Shown here: positions 1-6,548 of the stretch, in pieces | Layout of the letters: the number at the start of each line of letters is the position of its first letter | How positions within the stretch are numbered: position 1 is the stretch's first letter | NCBI GenBank assembly: GCA_017437345.1 | Contig: JAFSBJ010000021.1 | Location: 1 to 7,491, forward strand | Reading direction: 5' to 3' | Source: Clostridia bacterium | GTDB lineage: Bacteria > Bacillota_A > Clostridia > UMGS1810 | DNA: 7,491 nucleotides | Translations under genes and position numbers: made by a program | The notes under the pieces: generated by a model | The model's database searches: none | The model's input: the letters and a program-made list of their open reading frames with translations, nothing else | Told to the model about the DNA's origin: nothing

Positions 1-1268
1 ATAGCCCAGCTTTCACAACTGTCAGGAAGCACACTGAACAACAGATTTCCGTTTGGTGTAGTGTTTTTTTCGTCAACATTAATATTTATACTGATAGCAT
101 TTGCAACATCTAAAATATTGAGATAATTTGAAAAATCATATTTTAAAAATACTGCCTTATCTCCTGATTTGTTTATACCCGTATTTTCAATAAATCTCGA
201 ATAGCTTCCGTTAACGCTATAAACACCTAAAGTTCTGTCAGCATAAGTTCCGGATCTTATATATGTGTGAGCACTGAAGGGAATTGATAGTGTTACGGGT
301 TCTTCCGCTGCAACTGTAACATTCATTTTAACTTTTTCTGCTGCTGTTTTTTCTATCTTTTCAAAACTTGTATATTTAAGTGTTGCCTCTAGTTCTACCT
401 CTGCGTCTTCACCTTTAAGCTGAGTTATAACACCTGTGTCCGGGTTAATTACATCAGGATTGGAGCTCTCCCACGAAACAACCGCACCCTTATATTTTAA
501 AGGAAGCTTTGAAGCACTTGTAACATTGCCATCACTTTCGGCAGAAATCTTATCCCAGGTAAGTTCTTTTGCTAATTCATCTACATAAGCCTGGTTATCA
601 ACCAGACTTTCATCATAATTTATAGTCGCGTATGTGCTAGAAGTTGATTTTGTGCTGATATAGGATACCACATCACTGGTTGTGCTCTTAAATACCATAG
701 ATATACAGCTGTTTTCTGTGCCTTCATCTAATGCGGTGATGATATTTTCTAAGTTAGCCTGCCCCTTAGAAATAGTTTTACTGGCATCACTTGTTTCTTC
801 GTATAAAACAGGTAATGTAAAATCTGAAGGATGAAAACCAAGCTCAACTGCCTGATTATAGGTCAATTCATTTAATTTATATGAATCACATTTGTCACCT
901 CCAATATATACCGTAAAAGCATATAATGGCTTAGAGCTACTACCCCTGGCAAAGCTTAAATCAACAGTTGTTCCTTCATTTATTAAAACTTCTTCATATC
1001 CGTCTAAATTTAGTTTCGCATATCCGTAATATGAGCTTCCGGACATATTCATCCTAGCATACTGACTCATATCTGAAGCATAATTTTGTTTTTTATAGTC
1101 TGTTACTACTCCATTGGTTGTTGTTTTTGTACCATTTCTTGTAAACAAACAATCGATGAATCTTATTTCTTCACTAACGGTCTCCGCCATACCAACAACA
1201 GGCACAAGAGATAACACAAACACTAAGGTAAGCATTATGGCTACAGCCTTTTTATACATTTTTATCAT
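1..1268 (-). CDS. Secreted multidomain protein with bacterial Ig-like and CBM96/DNRLRE-like modules (C-terminus outside window)
   Basis: The frame is open from an ATG at 1268 to the window edge, giving 422 residues plus two bases. Residues 1-28 form a signal peptide: a Lys-rich start, a hydrophobic core at about 9-26 and a likely cut after GMA. Residues 30-220 form a beta-rich module I cannot name firmly. Residues 223-321 match the atrophied bacterial Ig-like domain (aBig_2 type), with the core VSWESSNPDVINPDTGVIT at 264-282. Residues 325-422 resemble a CBM96/DNRLRE carbohydrate-binding module (SAHTYIRSGTYADRTLG). The start is set by AAGGA at 1279-1283, 10 bases upstream; ATG 1259 is too far from it. 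From the family, the protein should be exported and bind or act on polysaccharide; any catalytic domain would lie in the missing part. The gene diverges from apeA. Confidence 0.85.
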   Translation of the reverse strand, partial: MIKMYKKAVAIMLTLVFVLSLVPVVGMAETVSEEIRFIDCLFTRNGTKTTTNGVVTDYKKQNYASDMSQYARMNMSGSSYYGYAKLNLDGYEEVLINEGTTVDLSFARGSSSKPLYAFTVYIGGDKCDSYKLNELTYNQAVELGFHPSDFTLPVLYEETSDASKTISKGQANLENIITALDEGTENSCISMVFKSTTSDVVSYISTKSTSSTYATINYDESLVDNQAYVDELAKELTWDKISAESDGNVTSASKLPLKYKGAVVSWESSNPDVINPDTGVITQLKGEDAEVELEATLKYTSFEKIEKTAAEKVKMNVTVAAEEPVTLSIPFSAHTYIRSGTYADRTLGVYSVNGSYSRFIENTGINKSGDKAVFLKYDFSNYLNILDVANAISININVDEKNTTPNGNLLFSVLPDSCESWA

Positions 1269-1313
1269 ATTATTTTCATCCTTGAAAAAAATATAATTTT
1301 CTAGTTTAAGATA

Positions 1314-1342
1314 AATATAGCATATGAAATTTAACATAACCA
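1314..1342 (-). promoter_or_regulatory. Candidate extended -10 promoter of the secreted-protein gene
   Basis: On the minus strand a TATATT hexamer (1314-1319) is preceded by TGC, making an extended -10. Seventeen bases upstream the -35 position reads TGGTTA (1337-1342), matching TTGACA at only three of six bases. A poor -35 with a good extended -10 is usual for activator-dependent promoters, and the direct repeats at 1348-1378 lie just upstream of it. The placement is inferred from sequence only. Confidence 0.45.
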
Positions 1343-1347
1343 TTGTT

Positions 1348-1378
1348 TATCCTGCGAATTTGATGTATTATCCTGCGA
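1348..1378 (-). promoter_or_regulatory. Two direct repeats, 21 bp apart, likely activator operator
   Basis: The ten-base word TATCCTGCGA occurs at 1348-1357 and again at 1369-1378 on the plus strand, each followed by a T-rich tail. The repeat step is 21 bp, two helical turns, so both copies face the same side of the DNA. This geometry is typical of sites bound by AraC-family regulators. The inner copy ends six bases from the predicted weak -35 of the minus-strand gene, the usual activator position. The regulator itself is not in the window. Confidence 0.55.
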
Positions 1379-1410
1379 TTTTTATAAGATGTCTTTAAAA
1401 ATAAAACCGC

Positions 1411-1439
1411 TTGTAATTTTTGGGGTTTTGTAATACAAT
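1411..1439 (+). promoter_or_regulatory. Promoter of apeA
   Basis: TTGTAA (1411-1416) and TACAAT (1434-1439) are separated by 17 bases, each hexamer one or two bases from consensus. The predicted start is near 1446. The ribosome site AAAGGAAG (1457-1463) precedes ATG 1473 by nine bases, so the leader is only about 27 bases long. Confidence 0.7.
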
Positions 1440-1472
1440 AGCTATATAGATTATGGAAAGGAAGTAAATTAA

Positions 1473-2831
1473 ATGGAAAGAAAATCAGCATGGGAAAAGA
1501 TTAACGACAAAAAAATAGTCTTTGATTTTTGCAAGGGATATATTAAATATCTTGACCTTGGAAAAACCGAAAGACTTTGTGTGGAATATTCAAAAGAATT
1601 AGCCGAGGACATGGGCTTTAAAAATATTGACAATATAGAAAAGCTTGAAGCCGGAATGAAGGTTTACAAAATAAACAGAGCAAAGAATATTGTGCTATCT
1701 GTTATTGGAAGCGAGGATATTGAAAAAGGCTTTAATCTTGTTGCCGCTCATATTGACAGCCCCCGTCTTGATTTAAAGCAGATTCCCCTTTATGAAGACA
1801 GCAATATGGCTATGTTTAAAACACATTATTACGGTGGAATTAAAAAATATCAGTGGACAGCTATTCCTCTTTCCCTTATCGGGGTTATTGTTAAGGAAAA
1901 CGGAGAAATTATAAATGTTAACATTGGCGAAGATGATGAGGACCCGGTGTTTACCATATCTGACCTTCTCCCCCACCTTGCAGCCGAGCAGATGGAGCAA
2001 AAGCTCAGCAAGGCATTTACAGGAGAAGATTTGAATGTTTTGGCAGGGTCTATTCCATCTGATAGCGAAAAAGACAAATATAAAGAAAATGTTATGAAGC
2101 TTTTAGAAGAAAAATATGGAATATGCGAAGAAGACTTTATCAGTGCTGAGCTTGAATTGGTGCCTAATTTCAAGGCAAGAAATTTGGGCCTTGATTCTTC
2201 TATGATTGCCGCATATGGCCACGACGACAGGGTTTGCGCCTACACTGCCCTTAAAGCTATTTTTGATATAGAAAATCCAAAGAGAACATCGGTTTGCTTT
2301 TTAGCCGACAAGGAAGAAATAGGCTCGATGGGATGCACAGGAATGCAATCTAGATTTTTTGAAAACTTTGTGGCGGAAATGATAGACAAGATAAAACCCT
2401 GCTACAGCGAGCTTATGCTTAAAAAAGCGATTTCGGCGTCGATGTGTTTATCATCGGATGTTACCTGCGCTATGGACCCCAACTTTAAGAGTGTGTCGGA
2501 GCCGATGAACAGCGCATATCTTGGAGAGGGTGTTGCTTTTGCCAAATTTACAGGAGCAAGAGGAAAATCCTCAACATCTGATGCAAATGCTGAGTTTGTG
2601 GCAAAAATAAGAAAGATTTTAAATGATGCTGATGTTGCATGGCAGATGGCAGAGCTTGGCAAGGTTGACCAGGGCGGCGGCGGAACTGTGGCACAGTATA
2701 TTGCAAATCTTGATATGGACACAATCGACTGCGGTGTGCCGCTTCTTTCGATGCATGCTCCTTATGAGGTGGCAAGCAAGGTTGATATTTATATGGCATA
2801 CAAGGCATATAGGGCGTTTTATGAAGCGTAA
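1473..2831 (+). CDS. apeA: M18 family zinc aminopeptidase (aminopeptidase 1 type)
   Basis: This 452-residue protein is a complete M18 metallo-aminopeptidase, expected to be cytosolic and to form large oligomers that trim N-terminal residues from peptides. No signal peptide is present. The family's dinuclear-metal site is visible: His93 in AAHIDSPRLDLK, the Asp pair 251-252 in GHDDRV, Glu281-Glu282 in DKEEIGSMG (catalytic base and ligand), Asp329 in SSDVTCAMDPN and His428 in MHAPYE. The block KTHYYGGIKKYQW (116-128) and the HIDSPR form, rather than the HTDSP of aspartyl aminopeptidases, favour the ApeA subfamily. Length fits the family. The gene has its own promoter and no obvious partner; a separate promoter for hicB begins seven bases after its stop codon. 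Substrate preference cannot be read from sequence. Confidence 0.95.
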   Translation: MERKSAWEKINDKKIVFDFCKGYIKYLDLGKTERLCVEYSKELAEDMGFKNIDNIEKLEAGMKVYKINRAKNIVLSVIGSEDIEKGFNLVAAHIDSPRLDLKQIPLYEDSNMAMFKTHYYGGIKKYQWTAIPLSLIGVIVKENGEIINVNIGEDDEDPVFTISDLLPHLAAEQMEQKLSKAFTGEDLNVLAGSIPSDSEKDKYKENVMKLLEEKYGICEEDFISAELELVPNFKARNLGLDSSMIAAYGHDDRVCAYTALKAIFDIENPKRTSVCFLADKEEIGSMGCTGMQSRFFENFVAEMIDKIKPCYSELMLKKAISASMCLSSDVTCAMDPNFKSVSEPMNSAYLGEGVAFAKFTGARGKSSTSDANAEFVAKIRKILNDADVAWQMAELGKVDQGGGGTVAQYIANLDMDTIDCGVPLLSMHAPYEVASKVDIYMAYKAYRAFYEA

Positions 2832-2837
2832 TTTTTG

Positions 2838-2865
2838 TTGACAACATTATAATCTATGATATAAT
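2838..2865 (+). promoter_or_regulatory. Near-perfect promoter of hicBA
   Basis: A perfect TTGACA (2838-2843) and a perfect TATAAT (2860-2865) stand 16 bases apart, and the -10 is extended by TGA (2857-2859). It starts seven bases after the apeA stop codon, with no terminator seen between. A strong promoter suits an autorepressed toxin-antitoxin operon. The ribosome site GGGAGG (2886-2891) lies seven bases from hicB ATG 2899. Confidence 0.8.
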
Positions 2866-2898
2866 TTATATACTAGATATTGCAAGGGAGGATATGTA

Positions 2899-3105
2899 AT
2901 GTCAATCAAATGCACAGTTATTATTCAGAAAGAGGAAAACTGGTATGTTGCAACTGATGCTGTAAGCGGTGTTGCATCTCAGGGAAAAACAATAGATGAA
3001 AGCCTTGCGAATTTAAAAGAAGCACTTGAGCTTTATTATGAAAATAACCTTCCCGAAACCAATCCGTCACCAATATTTGTCACCACTATGGAGGTGGCTG
3101 TCTGA
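2899..3105 (+). CDS. hicB: HicB-family antitoxin
   Basis: This 68-residue protein has the HicB partial RNase H-like fold pattern: a first strand (KCTVIIQKEENWYVATD), a middle GVASQGKTIDESLANLKEALELYYE helix, and a C-terminal strand (PIFVTTMEVAV). HicB proteins bind and neutralise the mRNA-cutting HicA toxin. This one is the short form, consisting of the toxin-binding domain alone with no helix-turn-helix or ribbon-helix-helix tail, so operon autoregulation would need another means. A GGAGGT site (3091-3096) inside its 3' end serves the next gene, whose ATG immediately follows the stop codon. The order is antitoxin first. It appears intact although its toxin partner is frameshifted. Confidence 0.85.
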   Translation: MSIKCTVIIQKEENWYVATDAVSGVASQGKTIDESLANLKEALELYYENNLPETNPSPIFVTTMEVAV

Positions 3106-3329
3106 ATGGGTTCAAAGTATCCTGTTGTATCACCAAAGGAACTTATATCGGCACTTGAAAAGTTTGGTTTTTACTTTATAAGCCAAAAAGAAGCCATATG
3201 AAATATAGTAATGGAAGTAGAGTTGTTATTATTCCAAATCACTCAGAAATTGCAAAAGGAACTTTAAAAAGTATTCTTACGATGGCAAATATAAGTTTGG
3301 AAGATTTTTTAAACATTCTTAATAATTAA
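3106..3329 (+). pseudogene. hicA: HicA-family mRNA interferase toxin, broken by a single-base frameshift
   Basis: The reading frame from ATG 3106 gives 28 HicA-like residues (VSPKELISALEKFGFYFISQK), then three non-homologous residues and TGA at 3199-3201. From 3192 the neighbouring frame continues the family pattern without a gap: SHMKYSNGSRVVIIP, then KGTLKSILTMANI, to TAA 3327-3329. Adding one base after the A-run 3185-3189 (a G would give QKGSHMKY) restores a full HicA double-stranded-RNA-binding-like fold with the catalytic His at 3195-3197. The toxin should therefore be inactive as read. Restart at ATG 3198 would lack the His. Possible causes are a recent mutation, a sequencing or assembly error, or -1 recoding on CAAAAAG, which would give Arg in place of Gly. 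Both halves are clean, so any loss is recent. Confidence 0.85.
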
Positions 3330-3399
3330 AAGCAGGTTGAGCCCGCATTCGTGTGGCAATCATAAATTAATATGAATCTCATTCTGCGAATTTAAAATG

Positions 3400-3449
3400 A
3401 AAAAACCTCTCAAAATTGCTTAAATATGAGCAATTTTGAGAGGTTTTTT
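3400..3449. terminator. Bidirectional intrinsic terminator between hicBA and the copper operon
   Basis: A perfect 21-bp inverted repeat (arms 3400-3420 and 3429-3449) encloses an eight-base loop. The arms read A6-CCTCTCAAAATTGCT and its complement ending in T6, so the transcript ends in a U-run in either direction. It lies 71 bases after the hicA frame and serves the convergent csoR-copA operon as well, if transcription passes the repeat element at 3451-3626. Confidence 0.9.
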
Positions 3450-3450
3450 G

Positions 3451-3626
3451 CTATATGTTTGCTTTGCAAACGCGATATATTCGTCTATGACAAATTCGAT
3501 ATAATTTTTTATCAAAAATTTCGATATGATATGAATTTTCAAAACACATCGCGAAGCGATATATCGTGCCGCAGGCATATCGCGTGCACCAGCACATATA
3601 GAGAATTTTTAAAAATTCATATCGCT
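3451..3626. repeat. Gene-free stretch of nested hairpins built on CGATAT/ATATCG, probable interspersed repeat
   Basis: No protein gene is supported here. CGATAT or its complement ATATCG recurs at least six times. A 12-bp inverted repeat (3528-3539 with 3612-3623) encloses small tight hairpins: ATCGC-GAA-GCGAT (3548-3560), TGCC-GCA-GGCA (3567-3577) and GTGC-ACCA-GCAC (3584-3595), plus a 16-bp perfect palindrome (3603-3618). TTTGC-TTT-GCAAA lies to the left, at about 3458-3470. From memory, similar GCGATATATTCG-rich hairpin elements are scattered between genes in many Clostridia; this identification is recall, not a search. It would lie in the 3' untranslated part of the copA mRNA. Confidence 0.6.
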
Positions 3627-3652
3627 GCATAGTGTCATTCAGGACACTATGC
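3627..3652 (-). other. Stem-loop overlapping the copA stop codon
   Basis: GCATAGTGTC (3627-3636) pairs perfectly with GACACTATGC (3643-3652) around a six-base loop. The loop holds most of the TGA stop codon, and one arm encodes the last residues of CopA. No T-run follows directly on the minus strand, so it is not a normal intrinsic terminator; it may protect the mRNA 3' end or mark the border of the repeat element. Confidence 0.55.
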
Positions 3653-3842
3653 TGTATCCGGCATCAGTTATCACTTTTTCAAATATGCTATCTTCAACAT
3701 CCTTCGAAAGAGTTACCACAGCGGTTCCTTCCTTATGGCTTGTTACAGCTGATTCAACTCCATCGATTTCCTCTAAAAGCTGTTTTACTCTTGCTTCACA
3801 GTGAGGACACATCATACCTTCGATTTTGATTATTTTCTCCAT
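3639..3842 (-). CDS. copZ: Possible independent CopZ-like copper chaperone from an internal start in copA
   Basis: Met762 of CopA (ATG 3840-3842) is preceded by AAAGGAG (3852-3858) at nine-base spacing, as good as any ribosome site in the window. Translation from it would give a 67-residue protein, the normal length of free CopZ, with the ferredoxin-like metal domain and the MMCPHCEARV copper-binding motif. CopZ carries Cu(I) to CopA. The Lys-rich linker just before it (KTKKEKKT) is simply what the ribosome site encodes in frame. The arrangement suggests copA and copZ were once separate neighbours fused by loss of a stop codon, with the start signal kept. Whether the free form is made is inference. 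Confidence 0.55.
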   Translation of the reverse strand: MEKIIKIEGMMCPHCEARVKQLLEEIDGVESAVTSHKEGTAVVTLSKDVEDSIFEKVITDAGYSIVS

Positions 3843-6125
3843 GGTTTTTTTCTCCTTTTTTGTTTTATTGGGTTTTTTAATAATTGTTTTATATATATCA
3901 GCCAGATTAAGCCTTAGTGCATTTGACACAACACAAAAGCTTGAAAGACTCATTGCGGCGGCACCAAACATAGGGGTGAGCTGCCAACCGAAAAGACTTA
4001 TAAACACACCTGCCGCAAGAGGGATGCCTATGGTGTTGTAGATAAACGCCCAGAAAAGATTTTCTTTGATATTTCTCAGGCACAGTCTGCTTAGAACAAT
4101 TGCAGCCGGAACATCAGATAGAGAATCCTTCATAAGGACAACCTCTGCAGCATCAATAGCAATATCTGTTCCGCGGCTTACAGCTATTCCGATGTCGGCA
4201 TTAGCAAGAGCCGGAGCATCGTTTATTCCGTCGCCAACCATTGCAACAGCTCCATTTCTTTTAAGTGCTTTGATGTTTTGAGCTTTTTCTCCGGGGAGAA
4301 CTCCTGCGATGACCGTGTCGATGCCCACCTTTGAGGCTATTTCTTTAGCTGTGAGTTCATTATCTCCTGTGAGCATGACGGTTTTTATGCCCATTTTATG
4401 AAGCTTTTCCACAGCTGAGACGCTTTCTTCTTTTATTGTGTCGGCAACTGCAATAACTCCAAGTATTTTACTTTTGGTGGCAAAATACATTGGTGTTTTT
4501 CCCTTTTGGGAGAGCTTATCGTTTATGGTTTGGATGCTTTCATCTGCAAAGCGGCAGTTTTCCTTTATAAACGCAAGCTTTCCGCCATAGACGGTTTCGC
4601 CATTATAGCTTGCTTTTATGCCATTTCCGGCAAGGGATACAAAATCTGATATTTCACAGGGAGTTATATCTCTTTTTTGTGCTTCGCCTATTATAGCACG
4701 ACTCAGAGGATGCTCACTTCCGGCTTCTATTGATGAAGCTATTTTTAAAAGTTCTTCTTCATCTGATGCCGAGATGCATATAAGGTCGGTAACCTCAGGG
4801 GTGCCTTTGGTTATTGTGCCGGTTTTATCAAAGACAACTGTATTTACTCTGCCAAGATTTTCAAGAGCTGTGGCATTTTTAAAAAGTATACCGTTTTTAG
4901 CACCTATTCCGCTTGACACCATTATGGCAACAGGAGTTGCAAGACCAAGGGCGCAGGGACAGCTTATAACAAGAACCGATATTCCCCTTGCGAGACTGAA
5001 GCCTATGTCTTTGCCAATTAAAAGCCATATGGCAATTGTCACAAGAGCTATAGCGATAACCGACGGAACAAATATTCCCGACACCTTATCGGCTATTTTG
5101 GCAATTGGAGCTTTTGAAGCAGAAGCATCACTTACCATTTTGATTATTCCGGCAAGGATGGTATCTTCACCGCTTTTGGTTACGCGGCATTTTAAAAAGC
5201 CTGATTTATTAACTGTGGCAGTGTTTACTATATCGCCTGTTTTTTTGTCAACAGGGATGCTTTCACCCGTCAGAGCTGATTCGTCAACTGATGACTCACC
5301 GTCTATTATAACTCCGTCAGCGGCAAAGCTTTCTCCGGGGCGGACAGCTATTATATCGCCGGGCTTCAAAGCAGATGCATCAACTATAGTTTCCTTATCT
5401 CCATCCACAAGACTTGCTTTTTTGGGAGCAAGGTTTATAAGCTCATTAAGGGCGCTTGTGGTTTTGCCTTTTGAATATTCTTCAAGCATTTTACCAAGGG
5501 TAATGAGGGCAAGTATCATAGCGGCAGATTCAAAATAAAGCTCATGAAGATAATGAAAGGCGTGGTCATAGTTTGCATTATTTACAGCATGGCTCATTGC
5601 AAAAAGAGCATATATGCTATAGATAAATGACGCTCCGGAGCCAAGGCTTACGAGGGTATCCATATTAGGTGTTCTATTCTTCACAGCTTTTATGCCGCTT
5701 ATGAAAAAGCGCTGATTTATCACAAGGATTATTGAAGACAAAATAAGCTGCAATATACCCTGAGATACCGGATTGTTTTTTAGAAACTCCGGCAGATACC
5801 AGCCCCACATTGTGTGTCCCATTGACACATACATTAAAGCTGCCAGAAAAACAAGAGACCAAAGAAGCCTATGAAAAATATGCTTTGCGTCATTTTTTCC
5901 ATTTCCCCTATTGTGCATTTTCTTTTCTCCCGAAACAGATGCCGAGTAGCCCGCTTTTTCCACAGCTGAGATGATTTCTTCGTTTGAAATTGAAGAGTCA
6001 ACAATCATTGAATTTGTTAAAAGGTTTACGCTGCACTGCTTTACACCATCAAGAGATGAAACAGCCTTTTCCACCCTTGCGCTGCAAGCGGCGCAAGTCA
6101 TTCCGCCAACATCGAATTTTGTCAT
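3639..6125 (-). CDS. copA: Cu(I)-exporting P1B-type ATPase with an extra C-terminal CopZ-like domain
   Basis: This 828-residue membrane pump exports Cu(I) at the cost of ATP. An N-terminal heavy-metal domain (1-68, GMTCAAC, Cys11/Cys14) precedes eight predicted membrane helices. TGES (286-289) is the actuator loop, CPC (389-391) the transport site, DKTGT the phosphorylation site (Asp433), HP (472-473), and TGD and GDGINDAPA (586-588, 631-639) close the ATP site. Y696-N697 and MSLSS (725-729) are the other Cu(I) ligands, which marks the copper subtype rather than zinc or cadmium. Unusually, a second metal-binding domain (about 763-828, MMCPHC, Cys773/Cys776) is fused at the C-terminus through a Lys-rich linker. 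ATG 6125 is preceded by AGGTG (6132-6136). It follows csoR by 12 bases in one operon. Confidence 0.96.
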   Translation of the reverse strand: MTKFDVGGMTCAACSARVEKAVSSLDGVKQCSVNLLTNSMIVDSSISNEEIISAVEKAGYSASVSGEKKMHNRGNGKNDAKHIFHRLLWSLVFLAALMYVSMGHTMWGWYLPEFLKNNPVSQGILQLILSSIILVINQRFFISGIKAVKNRTPNMDTLVSLGSGASFIYSIYALFAMSHAVNNANYDHAFHYLHELYFESAAMILALITLGKMLEEYSKGKTTSALNELINLAPKKASLVDGDKETIVDASALKPGDIIAVRPGESFAADGVIIDGESSVDESALTGESIPVDKKTGDIVNTATVNKSGFLKCRVTKSGEDTILAGIIKMVSDASASKAPIAKIADKVSGIFVPSVIAIALVTIAIWLLIGKDIGFSLARGISVLVISCPCALGLATPVAIMVSSGIGAKNGILFKNATALENLGRVNTVVFDKTGTITKGTPEVTDLICISASDEEELLKIASSIEAGSEHPLSRAIIGEAQKRDITPCEISDFVSLAGNGIKASYNGETVYGGKLAFIKENCRFADESIQTINDKLSQKGKTPMYFATKSKILGVIAVADTIKEESVSAVEKLHKMGIKTVMLTGDNELTAKEIASKVGIDTVIAGVLPGEKAQNIKALKRNGAVAMVGDGINDAPALANADIGIAVSRGTDIAIDAAEVVLMKDSLSDVPAAIVLSRLCLRNIKENLFWAFIYNTIGIPLAAGVFISLFGWQLTPMFGAAAMSLSSFCVVSNALRLNLADIYKTIIKKPNKTKKEKKTMEKIIKIEGMMCPHCEARVKQLLEEIDGVESAVTSHKEGTAVVTLSKDVEDSIFEKVITDAGYSIVS
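3852..3858 (-). promoter_or_regulatory. Internal ribosome-binding site inside copA
   Basis: On the minus strand AAAGGAG sits nine bases before the in-frame ATG 3842 that opens the CopZ-like domain. Its A-rich surroundings should leave it unpaired and accessible. It decides whether a separate chaperone is translated. Confidence 0.6.
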
Positions 6126-6137
6126 AAAATCACCTGT

Positions 6138-6437
6138 TTATTTCATAAGTTTTTTTAAGGTTTCAAGAAGGTTTTCAAGGCTTTCTTCACTGCCATTTTT
6201 CAAATCATTTGCCACGCAGCTTCTTATATGGTTTGAAAGAAGAAGCTTATTAAATGAATTGAGCGCGGCAGATGCGGCACTCACCTGCATTATGATGTCT
6301 GTGCAATAGCTATCATCATTTACCATATTTTTTAAGCCTCTTATCTGACCTTCTATGCGGTTTAGTCTATTTAAAAGAGCTTTCTTTTCTTCTTCGGAAC
6401 GAATTTTTATTTTACAGTTTTCACATTTTTTATTCAT
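6138..6437 (-). CDS. csoR: CsoR-family copper-sensing transcriptional repressor
   Basis: This 99-residue, all-helical protein belongs to the CsoR/RcnR family (DUF156). The core LLNRLNRIEGQIRGLKNMV (21-39) is the signature of the family's first long helix. The Cu(I) ligands of CsoR are present in order: Cys45 (DDSYCTDI), then His70 and Cys74 (SNHIRSC), the C-H-C pattern that separates copper sensors from nickel (RcnR) and formaldehyde (FrmR) members. An extra N-terminal CENC pair (Cys5/Cys8) could hold metal but is not part of the known site. The apo-tetramer binds DNA, and Cu(I) releases it. GAGGG (6447-6451) lies nine bases before ATG 6437. It is the first gene of the copper operon and is expected to repress itself and copA. 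Confidence 0.95.
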   Translation of the reverse strand: MNKKCENCKIKIRSEEEKKALLNRLNRIEGQIRGLKNMVNDDSYCTDIIMQVSAASAALNSFNKLLLSNHIRSCVANDLKNGSEESLENLLETLKKLMK

Positions 6438-6475
6438 CTTATTCTGCCCTCTTTCTTAGACTTCTTCTATAGCTT

Positions 6476-6504
6476 ATTATATACTCCCCGGGGGTATATG
6501 TCAA
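6476..6504 (-). promoter_or_regulatory. csoR-copA promoter with a CsoR operator filling the spacer
   Basis: On the minus strand TTGACA (6499-6504) and TATAAT (6476-6481), both perfect, are 17 bases apart. The spacer and its edges form the near-palindrome 6479-6499, with ATATAC and GTATAT arms around a C/G-run core, as in known CsoR boxes (TACCCC...GGGGTA). A bound repressor would cover both hexamers. One base pair breaks the symmetry (6485 against 6493). Confidence 0.9.
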
Positions 6505-6514
6505 TAATAATTTT

Positions 6515-6541
6515 GGCGGAAATTTCAAAAGAATTTCCGCC
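6515..6541 (-). terminator. Stem-loop after tspO, weak or partial terminator
   Basis: GGCGGAAATT (6515-6524) pairs perfectly with AATTTCCGCC (6532-6541), leaving seven unpaired bases. It starts seven bases past the tspO stop and ends ten bases before the csoR -35. The tail on the minus strand is AAAATTATTATT rather than a U-run, so termination may be incomplete and some read-through into csoR is possible. Confidence 0.5.
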
Positions 6542-6548
6542 TGAAGAA

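Noticed and set aside
1114..1296. A 60-codon plus-strand frame over the start of the secreted-protein gene
   Set aside because: It lies antisense to the signal peptide; its hydrophobic look comes from the complementary strand and there is no ribosome site.
3185..3190. CAAAAAG as a programmed -1 slippery site in hicA
   Set aside because: The zero-frame codons are CAA AAA, so the canonical A AAA AAG phase is not met, five As are few for polymerase slippage, and the shifted product would carry Arg in place of the conserved Gly. Kept only as a minor option.
3381..3393. ATTCTGCGAATTT, close to the TATCCTGCGA operator word
   Set aside because: It is a single half-site with one mismatch, lying between convergent operons with no promoter, so chance is the simplest reading.
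4618..5538. A 306-codon open frame on the plus strand opposite copA
   Set aside because: It is the mirror of conserved P-type ATPase sequence, has no family resemblance and no ribosome site; long antisense frames are common over such genes.
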